Both the position numbers and the translations under genes were made by a program. DNA of 64,000 bases, taken from Gonatopus flavifemur. Its lineage: Eukaryota; Arthropoda; Insecta; Hymenoptera; Dryinidae. This document shows positions 34,078-43,412 of the stretch, in pieces (position 1 is the stretch's first letter; each line of letters opens with the position of its first letter). The stretch covers positions 124,001 through 188,000 of the forward strand of contig JAFFJZ010000073.1 of the NCBI GenBank assembly GCA_018340375.1. The letters run 5' to 3'. Below the pieces are notes generated by a model. The model worked only from the letters and a program-made list of their open reading frames with translations, was not told where the DNA came from and searched no databases.

Positions 34078-36073
34078 TTGAAAATGGATAAGAAAATTGG
34101 ATGGCTTGGTTTATTTTTTCTTCTACAAATACATCTATGCAGCAGTTTGGTGGGTTATGACTGCGGAGCACCTAACACCAATATTACAACAATATCTTTG
34201 AAGTCTATTGGCTCATGTGAAATCCCAGAGCCGCGAGTAAACAAAACAACAGTTTATATTCAATTGCTCCAACTGGTTAACTTCGGAACGGCGCACGTAC
34301 AAACTTGCAGAATTGAAATTTTCCGGGAAGTCAATTATTGTGGGATGCATTCCCACATATCAGCTGTAAATGGAGGATTGCTGAATATATTCATGAAATA
34401 TCTAGGGATCAATGTAAAGATATTCATGAGACCGGAAGAACTAGGATTGGGTCTACAACGATAGATGGCATACGAAAAAACAGCACTACCACTTCTACAA
34501 TAACTTTAGCAGGATCTATTTCTAATGATGGCACCTGCAAAGAAACATCATATTCGGATCCTTATGGGAGCTGGGATAACGTGGTAGTTCAAGGAAGGGT
34601 TAAAATTGCAATTATGGATTATGAAGCGAAAACACACTTGGATGACAATCAAATAATTTTACAAACCGGGACGCGGTGTGTACTCAACTCTGGAAGATGC
34701 GTAGATTCAACAGGCAGTTATGTTTTTTGGGAATCTACACCCAAAGATACTTGCAAATTCAATAGATATATGGTGCTGTATGAGGGTTATGCGGACAGAA
34801 TGATGGATCTATCCGAAAATTTTGCCGAAACTGTATACTCTGTCATAACACAGGACATAGCATTCGCCTTAACAACAGAATATTCACATATGTTGTGTGG
34901 GTATCAGTTGATTAAAACACAACATCCTAAGCTGTTTATTCTAGAAGGACGGAAGGAAAGTTTTTTCAACAGACCCAAACCTTTGAATGTGCAAGAATTG
35001 GATTTGTTCACATACATTAATAGTAAATTCGTTTATGTAGAAAAACATTTTAAAACTCAAATGAATAATCTGTATAAAGATGTTATGTACCAACGATGCC
35101 GTTTAGAACGTGAACTTTTATTAAATGCTCAAGTTCTAGCACTCCTGAAGCCAGAAGAGTTTGCATATAATTATAAAAAGGGTCCAGGATTTACAGCAAT
35201 AGTCACAGGAGAAGTCGTGAGGTTGATCAAATGCATAGCTGTTGAGGTGACTATTGCTCGAGCTGAACTATGTTACCAAGAACTCCCAGTAAAAGAGGAA
35301 ATGCCCTACAGTTTTTAATGCCCAAAACTCATATATTGAAGGATAGAGGATTTGAAGTGCCATGCAGTAAGCTCATACCAACTATGTTCGAGCTTGAAGG
35401 GAATTGGTATAAAATGTTACCATTTCCAGCAGAGGATAAGGAACCACATATAATGACCCCTTTGGCACAACCTACTTGGAAATATCAAAGTCCTGGAAAT
35501 TTGGCTAAACAGGGAATTTACACTGAAGAAGATTTAGGAAAACTTAGAGACTATATAATGTCTCCGTTTGAGCAACCCGCCATCGTTAATCAAATTGTAC
35601 GTGCAGCTACAGGACAACATGTTAACCTGCGAGGATTATCGATCAATAATTTGCTGGATCAAAATGCCCTGGAGTTGATAGCGAAATCTACTTGGGATCG
35701 AATCTGCAACGGATTTAGCAATTTTGGAGTATTCAGCGCTGGGATAATGGGAGTGTTCATTATGATGAAACTACTCAAAATCATCATTGACACAATCATA
35801 CATATGATTGCTTTGCATTCAATATATGGTTGGTCCATTTATTTGGTCGGAGCAATACTTGATTCCGTAACCAATTTTTTATTGCATATGAGCCATAACA
35901 GACAACTGAGGAATATGGAAAGAACTTCAAATGAAGACATCGAAATCATCGAAGAAAATGTGGGAAACAAGACAACAATTTATCCAGGAGAAGAATTGAA
36001 GAACGTCATAATACACGATAATAAACCAAGTCCACCCAACAATAAGGAGACGAGACCATATGGTCTAGATTAA
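34078..36073 (+). pseudogene. Env-like glycoprotein (chuvirus-glycoprotein-like), two frameshifts
   Basis: The first frame (34078-34464) opens with a signal peptide (MDKKIGWLGLFFLLQIHLCS) and continues with YDCGAP and a YCGMHSH motif. The second frame (34338-35318) holds the bulk of the ectodomain with many Cys and Asn-X-Ser/Thr sites. The third (35270-36073) ends with a membrane segment (VFSAGIMGVFIMMKL, then a second hydrophobic stretch) and a charged tail. The pattern resembles glycoproteins shared by chuviruses and some arthropod retroelements (judged from memory), not the fusion-type Env of classic errantiviruses. Frames change near 34380 and near 35290, so no complete product can be made as read. 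Confidence 0.6.
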
Positions 36074-36130
36074 AATACTGTAAATAGTTTAATGTTATGC
36101 CGAATTTTCACTTCAATAAAATTCATCAAA

Positions 36131-36141
36131 AACGGGGGAGA
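36131..36141 (+). other. Polypurine tract
   Basis: AACGGGGGAGA lies immediately before the 3' LTR and is the expected primer for plus-strand DNA synthesis. Confidence 0.8.
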
Positions 36142-37644
36142 TGTGAAGGAATCGCGACATATTCTTTGTTTAACAATTTTCTTTTCAATAATTTCTTTTC
36201 TTTCAACATATATATATATATATGAATTTGTATATTATATCGAATACCCTCCTTATTTGATGAATTTATCTTGAAAATATGATTCATTCTATTACCTGCA
36301 CTATGTGCATCGAATGTATACAAAGGAATGATTCGGACCGACAATGCGGCGTCTACAGAGACAAATACTTGTCTCTTCCACCCCAATAAAATGAATCATC
36401 GGTATCAAGCAAATGTGTCCTTACTTGACCGTATTGAAGGTACCGTTGAAGGGAATAATTATGTCTAGACATTATAGCTCTATGCTTGGACTTCCTTATA
36501 TACATATATTATATTCGAATTTGAATTTCTCTTAAACTCTTTTGCAAACTCAAGGTCCGTTAGATTTCTATTCCAAATTTTTACAACCCTTTACCTCCAT
36601 ATTGGAAAAAATTAGTATATAAGGACCCATTCTTTAAGGATTTAGCAGTTCAGTTCTTTAACTCAACTCGACAAGAACTCTTTAGTTCTTACAGAGCTCC
36701 TTAGCTCTACTAGAATTCTTGAATTCTTTCAGAGCTCTTTAGCTCTCTCGAGTTTTTTTACTTGAAATTCCAAGTCGTTACTTGGTATCATTTAGAGAAA
36801 CAAAAATACTCTTTTGAGAGTAACACATACAACAGTACAAGTAAATAACATTTAAATTTCTTAACGTTTGTCCCAATTCTCAGTTTCATATTATCATTGA
36901 ATTCTATTTTTCAGTGAAAAACATTAAAGAATTAGAAGAAAAACTCTTTTTCACGAGGAAAAGAATTCAGGAAAGAATTCGAAAGATTGCACAGGGGAAA
37001 ATCCATTCCAAATCAATTAGATATAAACGATTTAAGCTTAATCAAGACCAGGATTTAGAGAAGGAACAAAAACTTCTCATAGAGATAAATAATTTGAAAT
37101 TTAAAAGAAAAGAAAATGAGTGGAGAAGTAACCTGCGAATAGTCAATAACATTAATGATCAAAAATTAGAATGGAATCAGGATACCATTGTAGAATGCAT
37201 GATAAATAATCAATTTAACAAAAATCAAGACAATTCTTATCCTTCACCCAAAAGGTGCATCTTATGTGTTGACCTTCGAATAGCATTTTATAAATGTGAA
37301 AATTGTAAAGACTTCTTATATTATTATTCAACTTTAACACATAATGAACTATCAGAAATTAATTTAACTAGTAAAGAGAAAAAGAAAATAATTCATTTTA
37401 AAAATTTATTCTAAAAGACAAATTTGTAGAGTATGAGAGAATGAGTATGGGTTATGTAAAATTTATGTTTTCAATGTATGTATTCATTTGCCTTCTAGAA
37501 TAATAAATTGTAATATAAAATTTGATCCATTTTTGTTCAATCCCGAAATGAATATTTCCTCTTTCTCCTTTTGAACAAGGGTGTAACAAGTTACATTGTT
37601 ATATCCTTTCTTGTCGTTACGTTTAAGGCAACTTGAACGTGACA
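36142..37644 (+). repeat. 3' LTR
   Basis: This is the partner of 25533-27034 and is nearly identical. Differences seen by eye are one extra AT in the (AT)n run, one fewer T in a T run and three substitutions. It includes its own TATA box, predicted intron, ORF and AATAAA. Confidence 0.93.
36840..37414 (+). CDS. LTR-encoded protein, copy in 3' LTR
   Basis: This encodes the same protein as 26230-26804, with the same predicted splice (donor at 36841, acceptor ending 36914) and the CILC...CENC motif. In this LTR the promoter, intron, ORF and AATAAA form a unit that could be expressed without the rest of the element. Confidence 0.65.
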
Positions 37645-37648
37645 TGTG

Positions 37649-37872
37649 CCTGTGTTATTCAATGAATACGGCTTTTTCTCATTGTTTATTCATTTAAATC
37701 ACAATTTGTAAAACGATTGACAATATATACGTGATACCGAATACTTCCTAAGTCCTCATCTAAATCAAATTGAAAAAAAAACTGGGGGAAAAAGCGTTAT
37801 ATTGTCTCTGGTTAACTGGAAACTTAAAACACATTGAGGTGGCTGTTATAATAGCCACCATGCCGCAAAGGG
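37649..37872. other. Right end of piggyBac-like element
   Basis: This is the segment of the piggyBac-like element beyond the Gypsy insertion. It ends with the inverted terminus and a 22 bp subterminal palindrome (GGTGGCTGTTATAATAGCCACC on the plus strand, quoted within 37838-37859). Confidence 0.6.
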
Positions 37873-38510
37873 TTCATACCAGTTGGAGAAGGATTGTTAA
37901 GTATCAAATCGTTTTCATAATCTTCACGTCCTCTCATTAGTTTTACATCTTCCTCTATCATTACCTCAGTTTCCTTTTTAGTTGCTCTACAAAATCGACA
38001 AGGAGAATTAGCTGTGAAACTCTCAATAAAACCACACATTCCATGTATGCCCAAATTATCACCCAAATTAATCCCAAAGCAAAATAAACCTGTGTTGTTC
38101 CTGCAAACGTTACAATCGGTATGCCAGATGATTCCAAATACTTAAGTTCTGCAAGTAAGGGGGCGAATGTTTTTTTGTTAGTGTATAACTTACGATCGTT
38201 TCCATTAAACAAGATTGTAAGAAAAATATTTCCCAATCGAGATTGAGCGCCAGGTGGAAGACAAGGAATAGATAGGTAGCTAGCACCAAGTTTTTCGGCA
38301 TGTGAACCGAGAACATTGTTGGGTTCAAATTCATCCCAAAAGAAGAACATTGGCAAAACAACACAGTTTGGTCCGTGTTGGATGCAATATTGAGGGACTA
38401 CTTCCTGCCAAACAGAACCCTGAATAAAATTCGATATGCAATCTTTGCTGTTTTTCAATGATTATATATTTTATATAATATATAAAATATTACTAATTAT
38501 ACATAACTAT

Positions 38511-39512
38511 AAGGTAGGAATTAATTTCAGGGATAGGAGAATAATATATGAATTATATAAGAATCAAACCGCAATAATAGAAATAGAGGATCAAAAAGGA
38601 GATGTACAAATTAAAAGGGGGGTGAGACAAGGATGCTCACCGTCGCCATTGATTTTCAACTTGTATATAGAAGAAGCGATGAACGAAGTGAAGGAGCAAG
38701 TGTAATTGAAATTACAGATTCAAGGTGAAAATGTAAGCATGCTGAGATTTGCGGATAACATAGCTATATTAGCTACGAGTGGTGCTGAGTTAGAAAATAC
38801 TCTCAACACGATGAAAACAATATTACTAGAAAACTATTGTATGAATATAAATAAGGACAAAACAAAATTCATGATTTGTACAACAGCGAAAACATCAAGA
38901 AGAACGAAAATCGAAATAGATGCAGAGACAATTCAGCAAGTGAACGAATTCAAATGTCTAGGAAGCATAATTACAGAAAACGGTAAAAGCGCGAGAGATA
39001 TAAGAGCAAGAATAGCACAAGGAAAACAGGGTTTCCACCAAAAGAAACAGTTACTGTGTTCGAAGAATATTAGCTTAGCAGTAAGAAAGAAATTCTTAAA
39101 GAGTTACGTTTGGAGCACAGCATTATATGGTTGCGAAACTTGGACAATTGGAAAAACGGACCAACAAAGACTCGAAGCTTTTGAAATGTGGTGTTATAGA
39201 AGAATGCTCAGACTAAAGTGGATAGAGAAAGTAAAAAATGAAGAAGTACTTAAGAAGGTAAATGAAAAACGAAGTCTTCTGAGACAGGTCGTGAAAAGAA
39301 GGAGTAATCTGATAAGGCACACATTAAGGCATGATAGCTCATTGAAAACCATATTGGAAGGAAAAATGAATGGTAAAACTCGAAGAGGTAGACCTAGATT
39401 AAGTTATATGAAGCAAATTATACAAGATAAGGGTTGTCGTAGATATGCAGAAATTAAGCGGTTAGCGGGTAATAGACAGGGATGGAAGATTTCATCAAAC
39501 CAGTCATAAGAC
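38511..39512 (+). pseudogene. LINE reverse transcriptase C-terminal fragment 1
   Basis: A 5'-truncated non-LTR element begins near YKDRRIIYELYKNQ-like sequence. It contains RQGCSPSPLIFNLY and RFADNIAILAT, where the catalytic FADD motif reads FADN. The usual C-terminal block follows: ARIAQGKQGFHQKK, LYGCETWTIGKTD and RRMLRLKW. It ends at ISSNQS followed by a CATGATGATG tail. A TAA at 38703 lies in frame. It sits inside the CACTA-like gene. The LINE clade is not assigned. Confidence 0.85.
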
Positions 39513-39534
39513 TGATTACTTCATGATGATGCCG

Positions 39535-40425
39535 ACTATATGCCAGTATCAATATGGCACTGGCTGACTACGAAATCGATGTTGTATTGTCGTTAAAATC
39601 GTAGCGATGGGGATCAGGGTATTAGGGTGAGCCGAAGCTCCACCAGTACTGAGCCAGAGTTGGGATGACCATTCAATATATCCAATAGGCGATCGAGTGC
39701 CAGGATCGGTAGGGCGATGGCTAACTACAAAATCGGTAGTCGAACTACGTTAAAATTATGTCTATGGAAATCCGGCTGTTATGGTAAACCAAAGCGGCGC
39801 CAGTACTGAGCCAGAGTTGGGATTGCGTGACTTCAAGGAAATTGGTGCAATAAATGGGAATTTAAGTGGTCCGTTGTCAACTCGGAGATGAGCTGATGTG
39901 ATAGAGACTCTGTTTCTCACTCGCAGGTCCCGGGTTCAATCCTTGCCCAGTGAACTTTCATGAAACCGCTTCCAAAGCGTCTTTCTCAGATAACGGTGAT
40001 GAGAAAAATAGATTCACAAAGTTTTGATAGTTCAAATTCAATTTATTTTATTTTTTTTACTTGAAATATAACTCCGGGGATCTCTAATTACCAGCACTGT
40101 GCCAGTACTGGGTCGGATCTGAATTCCTACGTAGGATGTATTATTTTGACCCTCTACCACTTCTCATCCAGGTGAGGTAGAACAACTGATTCTGTTGCAA
40201 TGCCAGAGTTCCACCATAGTAGGCACAAATATCGCTACCGACGTGGTGGTAAATGTTTTACTGGCCCTTATGTAAAATGATGTTATCATTCCGACTCCTT
40301 GCCAGTACCGCCCAAACCACTGGCCCCATAAGGGCAAGGTTGGATTTGCCAGTACTGGTAATTCTGGCAACAGTACCGCGCCAGTAGCGGCCTGTGTGTA
40401 CATTTCCACATGGGTATTGTTTGAA
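39535..40425. mobile_element. GCCAGTACTGG-word repeat element
   Basis: This GC-richer segment carries repeated CCAGTACTG words (39642, 39797, 40094, 40349). It contains two ~170 bp tandem units with GACTACGAAATCG and GAGCCAGAGTTGGGAT, and ends with GCCAGTAGCGGC. ATGATGTTATCATTCC at 40275 recalls GATGTTATCATCCC in the CCCAAG elements. It interrupts the CACTA-like gene. No coding potential of its own is seen. Confidence 0.6.
39890..39955 (+). other. tRNA-like (possible SINE head) segment
   Basis: GAGCTGATGTGATAGAGAC followed by AGGTCCCGGGTTCAATCC resembles an RNA polymerase III A box and B box at the spacing found in tRNAs. The 3' half does not pair into a clean acceptor stem, so it is not a functional tRNA. 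It could be the head of a tRNA-derived SINE buried in the surrounding repeat. Confidence 0.4.
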
Positions 40426-41160
40426 CGAGCCCTTCCAAGTCTAGAATCTATTACATACGATTCAGGGGGAATATAAAATCCACAATCAAAAAAATAATTC
40501 ATTCTTTTATAATCAGTGGCTAAATGATTCAATGGATCCTCCATAGCTTCAAACATAATTGTTATATCATCTATGGTTAATATGTCAGCTTTAGCATCAC
40601 TGAGTGATTTCAACACTTTCTGTTCTAGACACGTAATCAACTTCCCAGAAAGGAGTGTTGAGACATCAGTAACCATTTCATTGACGAAATTTCGAGGAAG
40701 ACTAGGTTTACTGTAATATTTGGCATCAAATTTGTCACACTCGGATTGCAATGAGAAACGAAATTCTTCAGCAGATACTTCAACTCGATCTATCAATGTA
40801 TCAGAGTGATGCGTATCATCATCTTGATATTACTCCATATAAGTATCATCATCAGGCGTTAATTCGACATTTTTAGGAGTATCTGAAGATACTGAAGAAG
40901 AATGGAGTGGGGCTTGATGTTGAAAAAATAAATGTTTTCTGAACGAGTCCCACTTTTCAATTTTCTAGAAATACATGAAGCAGCTTGACAAACATGAGAA
41001 GTGATTAGAGGATGCTTGAGTTTGAAGTGAACTTTAATCGATGAAATACTAATCGTAGACTCACCACATATTGAGCACTTAATAAAAAACGTATTTTCAC
41101 GTTTTTCTTCTTCGAACATCTGCAAGAAACGAAAATTGAATCTATTTGTAATACTCAAGT

Positions 41161-41529
41161 TCTGTCTGTTTTTTCCCATATCTGCTAAAAAATACGTAAA
41201 TATTGTTCGATTAGTATGACGTGAGATTACGTTATGGTACAGTGAATACGTTAGTATTCGTTTGATGAATATAATACTTTGCAAATCTTTGAAGAAAACA
41301 ATATCTAGTATTGTAAGAAATAATAAAGTCAAATCTTATTATTAAAAATCACATTATTCACTTACTATGCTAATACTGACAAAACAAGCTCTCATAGAAT
41401 CAATTTGAAAAATACTTTATGAAAACAGCTCATGAAATTCCGCAAATTTTCACTTAAACTCAAATGAAACAACAATAGATCATCAAAGACGTATGTATTT
41501 TCATGTGCAATACGTGTGTTTTATATGTA
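41161..41529. other. Unassigned sequence upstream of CACTA-like gene
   Basis: The minus-strand frame runs on to 41332, but the first convincing exon begins at the acceptor near 41115. Nothing else is seen in this AT-rich interval. Confidence 0.4.
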
Positions 41530-42932
41530 GTATAAAGCCTCCAGTGAAGGAACCCGTGACGCACTGTTTGAATTGATTTGAGATATGTACGAGGAAGGAG
41601 AAGTACCGGAAGATTTCCAAAAGAATAAAGTTTTCGCCATCCCGAAAAAACAAGGGGCAGACAAATGCGAGAACTACAGAACGATCAGTTTAACTTCACA
41701 TGCTTCGAAAATACTGACCAAAATTATATACAGGAGGATGGAAAATAAAATAGAGAGTAGATCGGCAGAAGATCAGTTTGGTTTTAGGAAAAATAGGGGA
41801 ACGCGAAAAGCAATTTCAGCACTTGAGGCAGTAATAGAGAAAAGGATAGCGCTGAAGAAATCTGTGTACATAGGTTTTGTAGATATACAAAAGGCTTTCG
41901 ATAATGTGGACTGGGAGAAGATGTTTGCTGATCCTGAAGGAGGTGGGAATAAATTATAAAGATAGAAGAATAATATACGAATTATATAAGAATCAAAGTA
42001 GACATAGAGGGTCAGGAAGGGGAAGCACAAATAAGAAGAGGGGTGAGACAAGGATGCTCATTATCCCCACTGATTTTCAATTTATATATAGAAGAAGCAA
42101 TGAACGAAGTGGAGGAGGAAATTCAATCGAAATTACAGATTCAAGGAGAAAATATAAGTATGCTGACATTCGCGGATGACATAGCTATATTGGCCACGAG
42201 TAGTACTGAGTTAGAAAATATTCTCAACACTATGAGAACAATATTATTGGAAAACTATTGTATGAATATAAATAAAGACAAAACAAAATTCATGATGTGT
42301 ACAGCAGCGAAAACAGCTAGAAGAACAAAAATCAAAATAGATACCGAGACAATTGAACAGGTGAAAGAATTCAAATATCTAGGAAGCATAATTACAGAAA
42401 ACGGCAAAAGCGAAAGAGATATAAGAGCAAGAATAGCACAAGGAAATCAGGCTTTTTACCAAAAGAAATAGTTATTATGCTCAAAAAATATAAGCTTGGA
42501 AGTAAGGAAGAAATTCTTGAACAGTTACGTTCGGAGCACAGCATTATATGGTTGCGAAACTTGAACAATGAGGAAAACTGATCAACGAAGACTTGAAGCT
42601 TTTGAAATGTGGTGTTATAGGAGGATGCTCAGAATAAAATGGATAGACAAAGTCAAAAATGAAGAAGTACTCGAGCAGATAAATGGAAAAAGAAATCTTT
42701 TGAAACACATCGTGAAAAGGAGAAGCAATCTTATAGGACACACATTACGGCATGAGAGTTTATTGAAAACAATATTGAAAGGGACAATGAATAGTAGAAC
42801 TGGTGAAGGTAGACCTAGATCAAGTTATCTGAAGCAAATCGTACAAGACAAGGGATGTAGTAGATATGTAGAAATTAAACGTTTGGCGGATAATAGACAG
42901 GGGTGGAGGGTTTCATCAAACCAGTCGTAAGA
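41530..42932 (+). pseudogene. LINE reverse transcriptase fragment 2
   Basis: This longer copy of the same non-LTR family includes the upstream fingers and palm: FAIPKKQGADKCENYRTISL, DQFGFRKNRGTRKA and GFVDIQKAFDNVDWEK (motif A). After a frame change near 41950 come RQGCSLSPLIFNLY and TFADDIAILATS (motif C intact) and the C-terminal block. Stops interrupt it at about 41578, 42468 and 42564. It ends at VSSNQS with a CATGATAATG tail. The endonuclease domain is missing. Confidence 0.88.
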
Positions 42933-43074
42933 CTGATTACTTCATGATAATGATATTACGGTATGCCTGTTTTTTTCCTTAGTCGCTCAATAATTCCCTA
43001 CATGTTAAAGAGTTTCTTCAACTGAATCATTCAATTATTATCAATATGACGAGCTAGTGAGCCTTAATTTCTTT

Positions 43075-43320
43075 TTAGTTTTTGAACATTTTATATTCAT
43101 CGGTTAAAGAACTTGTCTTTACGTTAAGAATCTTTTTATCATGTGGTGTAGTAATACCATAAACTGCCATTTGAGGGTCCGGATGCAACAACCGACGATA
43201 CGCTCGGAGAGTGATGGAAGTATTGTCCAAGCGATGACGGCACACGTCAAAATCAGAAGTTGGAATTTCGGAAATTGAAGAATACTGGGTGATAGGTATT
43301 GAAAAATCAATCCGAGTCAT
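43075..43320 (-). CDS. Unidentified short reading frame
   Basis: The frame reads MTRIDFSIPITQYSSIS and later HRLDNTSITLRAYRRLLHP over 81 residues. The composition is protein-like and it stops just before the inverted arm of the next transposon. I do not recognise it. It may be an exon fragment. Confidence 0.25.
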   Translation of the reverse strand: MTRIDFSIPITQYSSISEIPTSDFDVCRHRLDNTSITLRAYRRLLHPDPQMAVYGITTPHDKKILNVKTSSLTDEYKMFKN

Positions 43321-43412
43321 CCTTCACGATGTTTTTCTATGATCGATAGTTTTCGAGAAAAAAAATAAGAACTACATATTATTTCACACCAAAAATCAAT
43401 GTTTTTGAACAT

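Larger units (their letters stand above)
25533..37644 (+). mobile_element. Ty3/Gypsy-type LTR retrotransposon with env-like gene
   Basis: Two LTRs of about 1.5 kb (25533-27034 and 36142-37644) start TGTGAAGG and end GTGACA. Both ends are flanked by TGTG (25529-25532 and 37645-37648), a 4 bp target duplication. A candidate primer-binding site and polypurine tract border the LTRs. The order gag, protease, reverse transcriptase, RNase H, integrase is the Gypsy order, followed by an env-like gene. The LTRs differ by about three substitutions and two small indels by eye, so the insertion is young, yet several frames are broken. It lies inside the piggyBac-like element. Confidence 0.93.
19942..37872 (-). 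mobile_element. piggyBac-like element, interrupted by LTR retrotransposon
   Basis: Both ends read CCCTTTGCGGCAT (19942 forward, 37872 inverted). The left flank is TTAA (19938-19941), the piggyBac target. The right flank is TTCA (37873-37876), which I interpret as TTAA with one substitution. The right end also carries a subterminal hairpin, GGTGGCTATTATAACAGCC. Without the 12.1 kb Gypsy insertion the element is about 5.8 kb. It holds a tandem array, a broken transposase and a foldback structure. It splits the CACTA-like gene inside a Gly-Ile-Lys stretch. Confidence 0.8.
37877..41160 (-). pseudogene. N-terminal part of CACTA/EnSpm-like transposase, interrupted
   Basis: On the minus strand the gene opens with an exon carrying a C2H2-like finger (IKCSICGESTIS ... 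VHFKLKH; acceptor TTGCAG before MFEEEKREN at about 41115). An acidic stretch follows, then 40796-40430 with KYYSKPSLPRNFV and FDCGFYIPPESY. After the insertion 38461-40425 it resumes with DCISNFIQGSVWQEV, FFWDEFEPNNVLGSHA, LSIPCLPP, IYFALGL-type sequence and GDNLGIHGMCGFIESF ... CRFC. A base is missing near 38066. It ends at NPSPTG at the piggyBac junction and continues at 19937. The motif order matches the uncharacterised animal CACTA-like family. Confidence 0.72.

Noticed and set aside
39890..39955. Functional tRNA gene
   Set aside because: The acceptor stem does not pair and the D-arm is degenerate. Only the box-like motifs are retained.
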